Assembly: GCF_013385635.1 (NCBI RefSeq)
Contig: NZ_JACAPR010000031.1
Coordinates: forward strand, 1-64,000
Reading direction: 5' to 3'
Length of the DNA stretch: 64,000 nucleotides
Origin: Pseudomonas gingeri
GTDB taxonomy: Bacteria; Pseudomonadota; Gammaproteobacteria; Pseudomonadales; Pseudomonadaceae
The notes under the pieces were generated by a model. It did no database searches. It saw only the letters and a list, made by a program, of their open reading frames with translations, and was not told the origin of the DNA. Numbering within the stretch: the stretch's first letter is position 1; every line of letters starts with the position of its first letter. A program made the position numbers and the translations under genes. Positions 44,579 to 53,227 of the stretch are shown piece by piece.

Positions 44579-45402
44579 CCGCGACAATGCCAAGGCTCGT
44601 CACGCCGACGAACATCGCCCCCGACGCCGCTGCGCGCCTGCGGGTCGACAATGTCAGCCTGCAGTACAAGACGCCTTCGGGCGACACCTTCACCGCGCTG
44701 GAAAATGTCTCGTTCGAAGTCCCCGACCAGCAGTTCGCGGTCCTCGTCGGGCCTTCGGGCTGCGGCAAGTCGAGCCTGCTCTACCTGACGGCGGGCCTGG
44801 CCGAGCCCACCTCGGGCGAAATCCATGTCGGCGGCCAGCAGGTTGACGGCCCCGGCGCCGACCGCGGCATGGTGTTCCAGAGCTACACCCTGTTTCCCTG
44901 GCTGACGGTGCGCAAGAACATCGAGTTCGGCCTCAAGCGCCGCGGCATCCCCGCCGCCGAGCGCCGCGAGACGGTGGATTACTACCTGAACGAAGTCGGC
45001 CTGTTGCACTTTGCCGACAACTACTCCAAGCAACTGTCGGGGGGGATGATGCAACGGGTGGCGATTGCCCGCGCCCTGGCCAACGACCCACAGATATTGC
45101 TGATGGACGAACCCTTCGGCGCGCTGGACAGCCAGACGCGGTTGCAGATGCAGCAACTGCTGCTGAAGGTCTGGGAGAACACCAAGAAGACCGTGCTGTT
45201 CGTGACCCATGATATCGATGAAGCCATCCTGCTGGGGGATCGCATCTTCGTCATGGGCGCCCGGCCCGGGCGGATCAAGCAGGTACTGGATGTGCCGATT
45301 GGCCGCCCGAGAAACCTGGACATGGTCATGGAGCCCTCGTTTATCCGGATGAAGCGGGAGATCTTTCACCTGCTGCATGATGGGCCGGAGGAGCAGCACT
45401 AG
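44566..45402 (+). CDS. NitT/TauT-type ABC ATPase
   Basis: A 278-residue SsuB/TauB-type ATPase: GPSGCGKSS (Walker A), LSGGMMQRVAIARAL (signature) and ILLMDEPFGALD (Walker B). The ATG at 44566 has AAGGTGG upstream and overlaps the permease gene. Last gene of the operon before the terminator at 45429. Confidence 0.92.
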   Translation: MGSVTATMPRLVTPTNIAPDAAARLRVDNVSLQYKTPSGDTFTALENVSFEVPDQQFAVLVGPSGCGKSSLLYLTAGLAEPTSGEIHVGGQQVDGPGADRGMVFQSYTLFPWLTVRKNIEFGLKRRGIPAAERRETVDYYLNEVGLLHFADNYSKQLSGGMMQRVAIARALANDPQILLMDEPFGALDSQTRLQMQQLLLKVWENTKKTVLFVTHDIDEAILLGDRIFVMGARPGRIKQVLDVPIGRPRNLDMVMEPSFIRMKREIFHLLHDGPEEQH

Positions 45403-45428
45403 GCCGGGCTTATCTTCGGGGACTGGAA

Positions 45429-45460
45429 GGCCCAATCGGCGAGGATTGGGCCAGGTTTCT
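45429..45460 (+). terminator. Rho-independent terminator of the ABC operon
   Basis: GGCCCAATC at 45429-45437 pairs perfectly with GATTGGGCC at 45444-45452 around a six-base loop, followed by a T-rich AGGTTTCT stretch. It begins 27 bases after the ATPase stop. Confidence 0.75.
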
Positions 45461-45478
45461 TCTCGTGGTTTCGGTACT

Positions 45479-45697
45479 TTAAGCGTCACATTTGAGCTTG
45501 TGCTGATCCCAACGCTTCGCCAGCAATTCAAGCTCTTGATTTTCGTTGTGGGCAATGGACTGGCGAGAAAGACGTCCATTGATGATGATCGTGAGAACGG
45601 CGGCTCCGGCACCTAACAGGATTACCGCCGTCTGAACCCAAAATCCGATGGTTTCACCAAGAATCCTGAGTGGCTGCTCTATGGCAACTGAATCCAT
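45479..45697 (-). CDS. Small single-pass membrane protein, unknown
   Basis: A 72-residue protein with one membrane helix (FWVQTAVILLGAGAAVLTIII, about residues 19-39) and a charged tail (NENQELELLAKRWDQHKLKCD). GGGAAG lies eight bases before the ATG. I recognise no family. It is the first of several small genes in a patch of lower GC than its surroundings. Confidence 0.5.
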   Translation of the reverse strand: MDSVAIEQPLRILGETIGFWVQTAVILLGAGAAVLTIIINGRLSRQSIAHNENQELELLAKRWDQHKLKCDA

Positions 45698-46219
45698 TCA
45701 ATAATCTTCCCATCCATCCTTTATGCAGGCTGTCATCACATTGTCCTCCTGATTGGTGCTTTCCATGGCTTCACAACATCTCGACGGATGCTACACCACC
45801 GAGGAGCCTCAAGTACCTGCCATGAAACGTTTTGAGAAAAAAGCAAACAGTGTCGCGACAAAGGGTAAAAGGTGGCGAACCGTACACAGGTTTGCAGACC
45901 GGCAACAAAGGAACCGGCAGGCCAAAGCCTCCTGCGCACAGCTCGCCATAACGTGGACACCAAACGCTGATTTCACGGCGCTGTGCGCCTTCTCCCTATG
46001 ACTGCGAAGCTCGCGCCTCCGAATTTGCGGCGACCTCTCGAACCAACGGTATCCACCGCGTTTGGTGCACGCAATGCTCTTCCATGCCTGAAATACGTGG
46101 GAAATATTAGATTTTTCAGCAAGCTACTTCTTCATAAAAAGCAATGGCAAGTAGCCATATCCCTTGCGCTGGTTATTTAGTAGCATCTTGGGCTTAACCA
46201 CTTTTCTACAAGGAATGTT
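45698..46219. other. 522-base lower-GC region without a supported gene
   Basis: Short open frames exist on both strands (for example 45765-46001 plus and 45983-46180 plus) but none has both a ribosome site and protein-like composition. No tRNA, transposase remnant or direct repeat was found. The base composition differs from flanking operons. Confidence 0.4.
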
Positions 46220-46639
46220 ATGAAGCGGGTAGTCACTTTTCTTCTCTTGGCAACCCTTTTGGGTTGCTCAAAAAAAGATGCTGAGTCTGCAATTTCCGAT
46301 ATCACCGTCTACGCCATCGCTTATGCCATCCACTACAAGGACACTCACAACCCTGCGCTCGCCGCCCAATGTGCCAGAAGTGTTAGCGAGAAATATGCAA
46401 ATTTGACTGACATAGAACAAATCGCCGCGTTTGCGCCCAAGGCTTTCAAGGGGTTGAGGGCGACTTACCAATGCGCAGCGTCACAGATGGCTTATGCCAA
46501 TGACTTGCTCAACGCCAGGGAAATCAGCTCCGTCCCGATTCCGCTGATCTGCTTCGAAAAAGAGAATATGGCGGCCATGCAGGCACTGGAGCCTGCCACT
46601 CGGGAATTCATCGTTCCCGTCTGTAGCACCAAGGGCTAA
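46220..46639 (+). CDS. Small predicted lipoprotein, unknown
   Basis: A 139-residue protein starting with a lipoprotein signal (KRVVTFLLLATLLGC; lipobox LLGC, Cys16), after AAGGA seven bases upstream. The mature part has Cys residues at regular distance (QCARS, YQCAAS, LICFE, PVCST) that could form disulfides. No known domain recognised. Low GC compared with neighbours suggests recent acquisition. Confidence 0.65.
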   Translation: MKRVVTFLLLATLLGCSKKDAESAISDITVYAIAYAIHYKDTHNPALAAQCARSVSEKYANLTDIEQIAAFAPKAFKGLRATYQCAASQMAYANDLLNAREISSVPIPLICFEKENMAAMQALEPATREFIVPVCSTKG

Positions 46640-46705
46640 TGAAGGACTCCATGGACCTGAGCGTTCACACTGCCCTCAGTCCAAAATGTTGCCTGAGAAG
46701 AAACC

Positions 46706-47011
46706 ATGTTTGATTTTATCCTCGGGATTCTGCAAGGAGTGGACCTTCTGGATTCCGAGGCCCAGAAAGACAACTCGCCCACATGGCTTCGACGACATCG
46801 AAAGTTGATCCGGGTGTTGTTTATCATCTGCATGTACCCCTTCTACGCAGGACTGCTGATTCTCCTGATCATATGGTTGATCAACCTGGGGCCAGTGGCG
46901 CAGAAGGTGGCTATGGGGGTAGTCGCGATCCAGGTGCTGGGCCTCCTCGCATTACTGGATCGCCGGCGTCGAACTCCCCGAGCTGCGGGCCGCCGCTCAA
47001 GCGGGACTTGA
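46706..47011 (+). CDS. Small two-helix membrane protein, unknown
   Basis: A 101-residue protein with an amphipathic start (FDFILGILQGVDLLD), a basic stretch and two helices (LFIICMYPFYAGLLILLIIWLI; VAMGVVAIQVLGLLALL), ending in a very basic tail. The ribosome site is modest (GAGAAG). No family recognised. The basic tail of unlike composition may mean the true end has changed by frameshift. Confidence 0.5.
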   Translation: MFDFILGILQGVDLLDSEAQKDNSPTWLRRHRKLIRVLFIICMYPFYAGLLILLIIWLINLGPVAQKVAMGVVAIQVLGLLALLDRRRRTPRAAGRRSSGT

Positions 47012-47039
47012 GCTCATCCCTGCCCATCGATGGTGAGGC

Positions 47040-48224
47040 TCAGGCCCCCGCTGCTGCCCGATTCGCGCGATAAACCGACCAGCCATAAAACGCCAGTGCC
47101 ACGCCCGCCAGCACGCCACCCACCACACCGATATAGGCGAATCCGAGCTGCCGGCCGACCCAACTGCCCACCAGCGCCCCGCCACCGATGCCGATGTTGT
47201 AGATCCCCGAGAACAGTGCCATCGCCACGTCGGTTGCGTCCGGTGCCAGCACCAGTACCTTGCGCTGCAGCGACAGGCCGAAGCCCATGATCGCCATGCC
47301 CCAGAACACGCTGAGCACGCCCAGGGTCGAAACGTCCCCGCTCAACGGCAACAGCAAGGCCAGGCACACCACCAGCAACGAGGTGGCCGCAATCAGGAAG
47401 GCCTGGGGGTGCTGGCGGTTGAAGCGACTGAACAGCAGCGAGCCGAAAATCCCCGCGCCACCGAACAGCAGCAGGATAAAGGTCACCACCTCGCCGCTCA
47501 TGCCCGCCACCGTCTTGATGAAAGGCTCGATATAGCTGTAAGCGGTGAATTGCGCCGTGATCACTGTCGCCGTCAGCACATAGACGGCCACCAGCGCAGG
47601 CCGTTTGAACAGAATCGGCAGGCTTCTCAGGGAGCCCGAGTTCTGGCTCGGCAATAGCGGCAAGGTCCTCGCCAACCAGAGCACCAGCGCGCCCGCCATC
47701 AAGGCGATCACCAGGAAAGTGGTGCGCCAGCCCATGGCCTCACCCAGCAATCGGCCCAGCGGAATGCCCAGCACCATCGCCATGGACGTGCCGGTCGCCA
47801 GCAGCCCCAGCGCCTGCACCTGCTTGCCCGCCGGCGCCACCCGCACCGCGAGGGAGGCGGTGATGGACCAGAACAGCGCATGGGACAAGGCAATGCCGAT
47901 GCGGCTCACCATCAGGACGCCAAAGCTGGTGGCCAGGCTGGAGAGCACATGGCTGACAATAAACAGCCCGAACAGCACCATCAGCAATTTGCGCCGCTCG
48001 ACGTTACGGGTGAGCAGCATGATCGGCAGCGAGGTCAGGGACACGACCCAGGCGTAGATGGTCAGCATCAGCCCGACCTGGGCGGTCGTCATGTCGAAGC
48101 TTTCACCGATGGCGCTCAACAGGCCGACCGGGACGAACTCGGTGGTGTTGAAGACAAAGGCGGCCAGGGCCAGCGCGATGACCTGGTGCCAGTTGCCGGT
48201 GTGTTCAGGTGCAGGGGTGTTCAT
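47040..48224 (-). CDS. MFS efflux transporter (SotB/AraJ-like, DHA1)
   Basis: A 394-residue, 12-helix MFS protein. NTTEFVPVGLLSAIGESFDM at the start is the hallmark of the SotB/YdhP sugar-efflux branch, and SRIGIALSHALFWSITASLAVRVAP with GRLLGEAMGWR follows. It exports sugars, arabinose-like compounds or drugs. ATG 48224 preferred over an upstream in-frame codon because of the conserved N-terminus. A strong inverted repeat sits in its leader. Confidence 0.88.
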   Translation of the reverse strand: MNTPAPEHTGNWHQVIALALAAFVFNTTEFVPVGLLSAIGESFDMTTAQVGLMLTIYAWVVSLTSLPIMLLTRNVERRKLLMVLFGLFIVSHVLSSLATSFGVLMVSRIGIALSHALFWSITASLAVRVAPAGKQVQALGLLATGTSMAMVLGIPLGRLLGEAMGWRTTFLVIALMAGALVLWLARTLPLLPSQNSGSLRSLPILFKRPALVAVYVLTATVITAQFTAYSYIEPFIKTVAGMSGEVVTFILLLFGGAGIFGSLLFSRFNRQHPQAFLIAATSLLVVCLALLLPLSGDVSTLGVLSVFWGMAIMGFGLSLQRKVLVLAPDATDVAMALFSGIYNIGIGGGALVGSWVGRQLGFAYIGVVGGVLAGVALAFYGWSVYRANRAAAGA

Positions 48225-48251
48225 TGGAAATCCGTCATACGCTATCAAGGA

Positions 48252-48285
48252 TCAAGCGGCCGGTGTTTATTCGCCGGGCGCTTGA
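48252..48285. repeat. Inverted repeat in the MFS gene leader
   Basis: TCAAGCGGCCGGTG at 48252-48265 and CGCCGGGCGCTTGA at 48272-48285 pair with two mismatches around a six-base loop, 28 bases before the MFS start. No T tract follows on either strand, so it is more likely an operator or leader structure than a terminator. Confidence 0.4.
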
Positions 48286-48403
48286 AAGAAAAGCAGATCG
48301 AGGTGACATGGAGGAGTCATGGGGTGCAAGTATCGCTCCTTGGAGGGAATTCGTTATGGGAAAGTTGCGATCCGCATCATGAAAACTCGACGCACTCTCC
48401 CCA

Positions 48404-50023
48404 TCAGACCTTGAAGCGCCCGACCGTTGCATGCAGGGCTCCGGCCATCTGCGCCAGATCCTGACCAGCCTGATCGGTCTGTTGTGCCCCCAGCATGACC
48501 TGTTCGGACAGCGTACGAATCCCCACCAGATTACGATCCACCTCCCGCGCCACCTGCGCCTGCTGCTCGGTGGCCGCCGCGATCAACTGATTGCGCTCGT
48601 TGATCTGCGCAATCGAGCCGGTGATCTCATCCAGTGCCTCGCCGGAGCGTTGTGCGATAGCCAGCGTGGCGCCAACCAGATCGCGGCTGTTCTGCATGGC
48701 CGTGACCGCCTGCCCGGTGTCCTGGCGGATATTGCCGATCATCTGCTCGATTTCCTGGGTCGATACCTGGGTGCGATGGGCCAGTGCCCGCACTTCATCG
48801 GCCACCACCGCGAAACCACGCCCGGCGTCTCCCGCGCGGGCTGCTTCAATGGCCGCGTTGAGGGCCAACAGGTTGGTCTGCTCGGCAATGCTGCGGATCA
48901 CATCCAGCACCGCGCTGATATCCTGCACACGCCCGGCCAGTTGCTGGATGCGCCCGGAAGTGTCGGTCACACCGTTGGCCAGGGCGCCGATGGAGGTCAC
49001 GGTTTCCTGCACTTGCTCACGTCCGCGCTGCGCCGTCTGCTCCGACAGGCGTGACGCCTCGCTGGTGCTGATGGCATTGCGCGCCACCTCCTCCACCGCC
49101 GCCATCATCTGGTTGACCGCCGTGGCCGCCTGCTCGATCTCCAGCCCCTGGGACTTGAGACTGGCGCTGGTCTGGCCGCTGACCCGGCTCAACGCCTGCG
49201 AAGAGCTGCTCACCCGATCCACCGAGGCGGCGATCTGCGTGACCATGGCGTTCAGGTTCCGTTGCATCGCCTGCATTTGGGTCATCACACTGACGCCGCT
49301 GTTCGGGCGAGCCGGCACTTCAATGGTCAAGTCGCCCTCGGCGATCAGGCTCAACACTCGCGCGGCATCGGCAGGCTCGCCCCCCAGGGGACGGGTGACA
49401 CTGCGCGTCACGACGACCGCCGCCACACCGACCGTGAGCAGGCACAACACAAACAGCCCGAGCATATTCAGGCGGGCATCGTCATAGAGGGTTTGCGCGG
49501 CGACCTGGCGCTCGGCGAACAATCGCCCCTGGAGGGCCATCAGGGCATCCAGGCTCTTGTAGACCTCACGTTCGGCGGGGATCACCTGCTCCTTGAGCTG
49601 CACCGACGCCTCGTCGATCCTGCCCTCGCGAATCAGTGCCTGCACCTTCACAAAAGCCGCGACATAAGCTTCGCGATGGCTTTTCAGCGTAGCAAAAGCG
49701 GCCTTGCCCTCAGCGGTTGGCAACAACGGCTCCAGCACCGTGAACGCCTGGCTGATCGCTTGCCGGGTCGCATCGATGGATTGCTGCACTTGCTGGTTGT
49801 CCTTGTTGATCAACAGGTCGCGGGTGTTACGGCCGTTGTCCCGCACCCCGGTGGCGATCACCATGATCGGCTCGATCTTCGGCCAATCCTGCTTGACGAT
49901 CACCACCGCCTGTTCCTTGAGTATCTCCATGTCGTGCGAGGCATACAGCCCCATGGCGATCAGCGCCAACGGCGCCACGGCGAACCCTATGACAATACGT
50001 GTGGCCGTACTGAGTCTGGACAT
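48404..50023 (-). CDS. Methyl-accepting chemotaxis protein (4HB type)
   Basis: A 539-residue chemoreceptor: TM1 at about residues 8-27, a periplasmic four-helix-bundle sensor of about 150 residues, TM2 near 185-205, a HAMP domain and the cytoplasmic coiled coil with the EQTNLLALNAAIEAARAGDAGRGFAVVADEVRALA hairpin that binds CheA/CheW. The ATG at 50023 is used; a TTG further up is in the leader. A minus-strand terminator lies only 30 bases upstream of the start, so expression may need read-through. Confidence 0.92.
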   Translation of the reverse strand: MSRLSTATRIVIGFAVAPLALIAMGLYASHDMEILKEQAVVIVKQDWPKIEPIMVIATGVRDNGRNTRDLLINKDNQQVQQSIDATRQAISQAFTVLEPLLPTAEGKAAFATLKSHREAYVAAFVKVQALIREGRIDEASVQLKEQVIPAEREVYKSLDALMALQGRLFAERQVAAQTLYDDARLNMLGLFVLCLLTVGVAAVVVTRSVTRPLGGEPADAARVLSLIAEGDLTIEVPARPNSGVSVMTQMQAMQRNLNAMVTQIAASVDRVSSSSQALSRVSGQTSASLKSQGLEIEQAATAVNQMMAAVEEVARNAISTSEASRLSEQTAQRGREQVQETVTSIGALANGVTDTSGRIQQLAGRVQDISAVLDVIRSIAEQTNLLALNAAIEAARAGDAGRGFAVVADEVRALAHRTQVSTQEIEQMIGNIRQDTGQAVTAMQNSRDLVGATLAIAQRSGEALDEITGSIAQINERNQLIAAATEQQAQVAREVDRNLVGIRTLSEQVMLGAQQTDQAGQDLAQMAGALHATVGRFKV

Positions 50024-50053
50024 ATCAACTGCATTCCCGATCGATGGTTGCCC

Positions 50054-50100
50054 GAACAAAAAAAAGCCTGAAGCCTTCCGGCTCCAGGCTTCGTTGCCTG
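50054..50100 (-). terminator. Terminator/possible attenuator upstream of the chemoreceptor
   Basis: On the minus strand AAGCCTG-G-AGCC pairs with GGCT-T-CAGGCTT (50064-50091, one internal mismatch) followed by eight T residues: a strong intrinsic terminator. Just before it, CAGGC-AACGAA-GCCTG (50100-50085) can form an alternative hairpin that uses the left arm of the terminator. This is the layout of an attenuator. No small gene was identified upstream that the terminator would otherwise serve. Confidence 0.6.
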
Positions 50101-50499
50101 TTCGAATTCAATGTGCAAGGTGGCCAGGCGGATAACGCCCATGTGCATCGATCCTCGTTGACCGATACGGCGAAGCTCGCCTGGTTCTGGAGACCGGCAA
50201 GCATTGGGGAATGGCTTGCAGCGTTTGTGCCATCAATATGGCCAGTACTGCAGGACGTCCCTGTGGCCAGAAACGCGAGAGGCCTGGGCCTCGGAAATCG
50301 CTTCAAATGGGCGCAGGAACTGATCGGATGCACCGCCATGGTGAAGGTCGGGTGCTGGGCAGGCAGTCCGTTGACGCGAGTCGCCGATCGGCGGTCGAAC
50401 GGGAAGCTCGACTTTCGGTTCTGTCGCTATAATGCTCGGCGGCAGGTGATTATCGGCTTGCCATGAACCAATCTGCCCCCAACAGTCGAAGGTCTAAAA
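50101..50499. other. 399-base region without a supported protein gene
   Basis: Holds the presumed leader of the chemoreceptor mRNA (minus strand) and the promoter of the small protein at 50500 (plus strand); a perfect TATAAT is at 50427-50432. A small RNA on the minus strand ending at the 50054-50091 terminator is possible. Confidence 0.35.
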
Positions 50500-50721
50500 A
50501 TGCCAAAGACACAACCCGCAGGCACTTCAACAGGCACCTCGACAGCCACCGCGGCAGACATCGAAAGATCCATCCAGGCCCTGAACAAAATGGCTGAACG
50601 GCTTTGGGGAGATGGCCGCGAGACCGAGGCGAAAGCCCTGCTCGATGCCCTGGACGCGTTGAACCGGGCGCTGGACAGGATCCGCATCGGCGAGAGTCGC
50701 AGGGTAGTGACGCTTCATTGA
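50500..50721 (+). CDS. Small helical protein, unknown
   Basis: A 73-residue protein with a Thr/Ser/Ala-rich start and an amphipathic helical rest (IERSIQALNKMAERLWGDGRETEAKALLDALDALNRALDRI). GAAGG precedes the ATG by about eight bases and TATAAT is 68 bases upstream. No family recognised; helical-hairpin regulators or adaptor proteins of this size are common. Confidence 0.55.
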   Translation: MPKTQPAGTSTGTSTATAADIERSIQALNKMAERLWGDGRETEAKALLDALDALNRALDRIRIGESRRVVTLH

Positions 50722-50802
50722 GAAGTCATAGGCGTCGGACGTAGCAAGAGGCACAGACCGGTGTCCTATGCTTGTACCCAACCTTCCGCTCGGGACATTG
50801 AC

Positions 50803-51474
50803 ATGCCCTCCTCCGAATCCCCACTCCTGCAAAGCTGGCAACATAACGCCCACGCCTGGATCGACGCCGTTCGCAGCGGCGCTATCGAAAGCCGCCGCCA
50901 GGTCACTGACCAGGCCATCCTGCTGGCGATAGCGGGCCGCCAGCCCGAGCGGGTGCTCGACCTGGGTTGCGGCGAAGGCTGGCTGTTGCGGGCGCTGGCG
51001 AAACGGGCCATCCATGCGGTCGGGGTGGATGGCGATGCGACGCTGGTCGAAGCGGCGCGGGCGGCGGGTTCTTCGCCGGTGCATCTGGCGAGCTACGAGG
51101 AACTGGTGGAGGCGACGGTAGACATCGGCCGCGACTACGACCTGATCTGCGCCAACTTCGCCCTGCTGCACCAGGACATCATCCCTCTGCTCGCCGCCAT
51201 GAACGCCCTGCTCGCTCCGGACGGTGCACTGGTGATCCAGACGCTGCATCCCTGGACGGCGGCGGCAGGCGATTATCAGGATGCCTGGCGGACCGAAACC
51301 TTCAACGGGTTCAAGGGGCAGTGGCAGCCCATGCCCTGGTATTTCCGGACCTTGTCCAGCTGGCTCAACGCACTGGATATGGCGGGTTTGCGACTGGCCA
51401 GCCTGCAGGAGCCGCAGCACCCGCAAAGTCCTGTGCCGCAGTCGTTGCTGTTAGTGGCCGAGCAACGGGAGTGA
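50803..51474 (+). CDS. SAM-dependent methyltransferase (class I)
   Basis: A 223-residue Rossmann-fold methyltransferase. VLDLGCGEGWLLRAL (motif I, about residues 49-63) binds SAM, VGVDGDATLVEAAR is motif II, and DLICANFALLHQD is motif IV/V. Substrate unknown. An in-frame GTG at 50761 with GAGG upstream would add 14 residues; the ATG at 50803 is preferred but not certain. Confidence 0.82.
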   Translation: MPSSESPLLQSWQHNAHAWIDAVRSGAIESRRQVTDQAILLAIAGRQPERVLDLGCGEGWLLRALAKRAIHAVGVDGDATLVEAARAAGSSPVHLASYEELVEATVDIGRDYDLICANFALLHQDIIPLLAAMNALLAPDGALVIQTLHPWTAAAGDYQDAWRTETFNGFKGQWQPMPWYFRTLSSWLNALDMAGLRLASLQEPQHPQSPVPQSLLLVAEQRE

Positions 51475-51538
51475 GCGCTCGACCAGAGGCTCAAACGCAA
51501 CACACCCAGGGCGCGCCACATGGCTATCGCGCAATCGC

Positions 51539-53185
51539 TCACTCTGGCCTGTAAGCCCGCGCCACCGCTTCAGCCGCCGCAAAATCCGGGGTCATGGCCC
51601 GATCCGTGGCCATGAAGGCCACGCGCTTGCGCAGTGCCTCATACAAGCCCGCGGTCTTCGGCGCCAGTACAAAGCCCTTGGCGCCCTGCTTTCTCAGGTC
51701 GATCGCCTGGGCGTCATGTACCAGCACGATGCCCAGCAGCTCGTAGCTGTTGTCGATCTGCTGTTGCAGGCGCTCCACCACCATCGGCGCGTTGGTGGCG
51801 ATGTCCTCGATGTCGCCGGCCACCGGAAAGTAATCCAGGGACACCGGCATCGCCAGGTTCTTGTTCTGCATCGCCAGCATCGCCGCCGGTTTCTCCATGG
51901 CGCCGAATGCGTGGACTGTCTTGTCGGTGCCGAGGAAACGCGTGAGGCCAGTGATACCCGGATTGTTGAGCTTGATGATCTGCTGCACGTTGGCCAGGGA
52001 GTTGTGGGCCAGGGCCAGGCTCAGTTGTTCGAAGGCCAGGACCCAGGGCAGCGGCTCGAAATTGGCGCTGGGCAGTACCGCGCCCTTGACGCCGCTGCTG
52101 TCGACATAGCCGAACGCCTCCTGGGCGCGGTCTGACGGCGCGCTGACGTCCAGGGCAATGCCTGGATTGTCGTCGGAGCTGTTGAGCTGGATGGTCAATT
52201 GCTCGTTGGCCAGGCGGTAGCTGCGCTGCAGTTCGGCGAGCAGGTACACGCCGGAACGGAAGCTCAGCGGGTCCTGCAACGGTCGCTGGTCGTCGTGCTG
52301 CCACAGGCTGGCGCCTTGCAGCAAATCCCGCAGTTGCGCGCCCATGGCCTGCACTTCCGGGTACGGTCGCAGGGCCAGGGTGTTCTCCAGGAACGGCGAG
52401 ACGTTGCCGTTCAGGCCTTGCAAGCTCAGGGTGAAGGTCAACGTGTTGAGCGGCAGCAAATGGGCCAGGTCATTCAACGCCAGGGCGGCATTGGCGGCGG
52501 ACCAGGCATTGGAGCTGAGGATCGACAGCGCATCCTTGGCATACGGCACGATGGCCTTGCTGCCCGTGCGTTGCAACGCCTGCTTCGCCGGGACCCTGGC
52601 CCCCTGGTAGAACACCTCGCCTTCACCCAGCATCGCCAGGCCGACATGGCTCAGCACGGTGATATCGCCCTCGCCCACGGAGCCATGCACCGGCACATAC
52701 GGCGTGATGCCCTTGTTCAGGAAGGCCACATAGGCATCGACGATCTCTGGCGCCACCCCACCGCTGCCGGTGAGCAGGGTATTCAAGCGCGTCACCATGG
52801 CCGCGCGTACGGCGCGCACCGTGGCCGGTTGCCCCGCACCACCGGCATGCGCATGCAGCAGGCCGATATTGAACTGGCGCGAAGCCTCGATCACCTCCTG
52901 GCTCAATTGACCATGGATGTCGACCATTTTGCGGTCTTTGTTAAGCCCCACACCAACGGTCAGGCCGTAGATTTTCTGGCCATGACGGGCCGCCTCGAGC
53001 AGCACCTGATGACCTTGCGCGACGCGCTGGGTGGCCGACGCCGCCACCGTGACCGGTTCACCACCCGCCACCTGGGCGACGATCGCTGGCGTAATGGATC
53101 GGCCATCGAGTTGCACCGCGAAAAGGAACGGGCTGAATCCTGCGCACACCGTGGAAACCAACAGCAAAGCGAGCCTGTTTAGCAT
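51539..53185 (-). CDS. Exported MIO-less aromatic/histidine ammonia-lyase homologue (probable ergothionase-type)
   Basis: A 548-residue member of the HAL/PAL superfamily. Kept features: catalytic Tyr73 (YGLTVGVG), QDPLSFR, NSSDDNPG and FGYVDSSGVKG. Two departures stand out. First, the MIO site: HAL has GSVGASGD, this protein has GSVGEGD (168-174), so the Ala-Ser-Gly that cyclises to MIO is missing and one residue is deleted. Second, residues 1-23 (MLNR, then a long hydrophobic stretch ending FLFA) form a Sec signal peptide, whereas HutH is cytoplasmic. Known MIO-less relatives (ergothionases) eliminate trimethylamine from ergothioneine to give thiourocanate. Last gene of the operon with DUF917, urocanase paralogue and MFS transporter, which fits that activity. 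Not tested here. Confidence 0.75.
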   Translation of the reverse strand: MLNRLALLLVSTVCAGFSPFLFAVQLDGRSITPAIVAQVAGGEPVTVAASATQRVAQGHQVLLEAARHGQKIYGLTVGVGLNKDRKMVDIHGQLSQEVIEASRQFNIGLLHAHAGGAGQPATVRAVRAAMVTRLNTLLTGSGGVAPEIVDAYVAFLNKGITPYVPVHGSVGEGDITVLSHVGLAMLGEGEVFYQGARVPAKQALQRTGSKAIVPYAKDALSILSSNAWSAANAALALNDLAHLLPLNTLTFTLSLQGLNGNVSPFLENTLALRPYPEVQAMGAQLRDLLQGASLWQHDDQRPLQDPLSFRSGVYLLAELQRSYRLANEQLTIQLNSSDDNPGIALDVSAPSDRAQEAFGYVDSSGVKGAVLPSANFEPLPWVLAFEQLSLALAHNSLANVQQIIKLNNPGITGLTRFLGTDKTVHAFGAMEKPAAMLAMQNKNLAMPVSLDYFPVAGDIEDIATNAPMVVERLQQQIDNSYELLGIVLVHDAQAIDLRKQGAKGFVLAPKTAGLYEALRKRVAFMATDRAMTPDFAAAEAVARAYRPE

Positions 53186-53227
53186 GATGAACCTTTGAGG
53201 TTATGCAAATTGAAGGAGACCGCATGA

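Noticed and set aside
45753..46180. Two short plus-strand frames (82 and 65 codons)
   Set aside because: No ribosome site, odd composition and mutual overlap.
50025..50339. 104-codon minus-strand frame upstream of the chemoreceptor
   Set aside because: Runs through the terminator hairpin and T tract; no domain or ribosome site.
51539..53185. HAL homologue as a pseudogene because the MIO triad is missing
   Set aside because: Frame is intact, other active-site residues are kept, and MIO-less lyases are known to be active.
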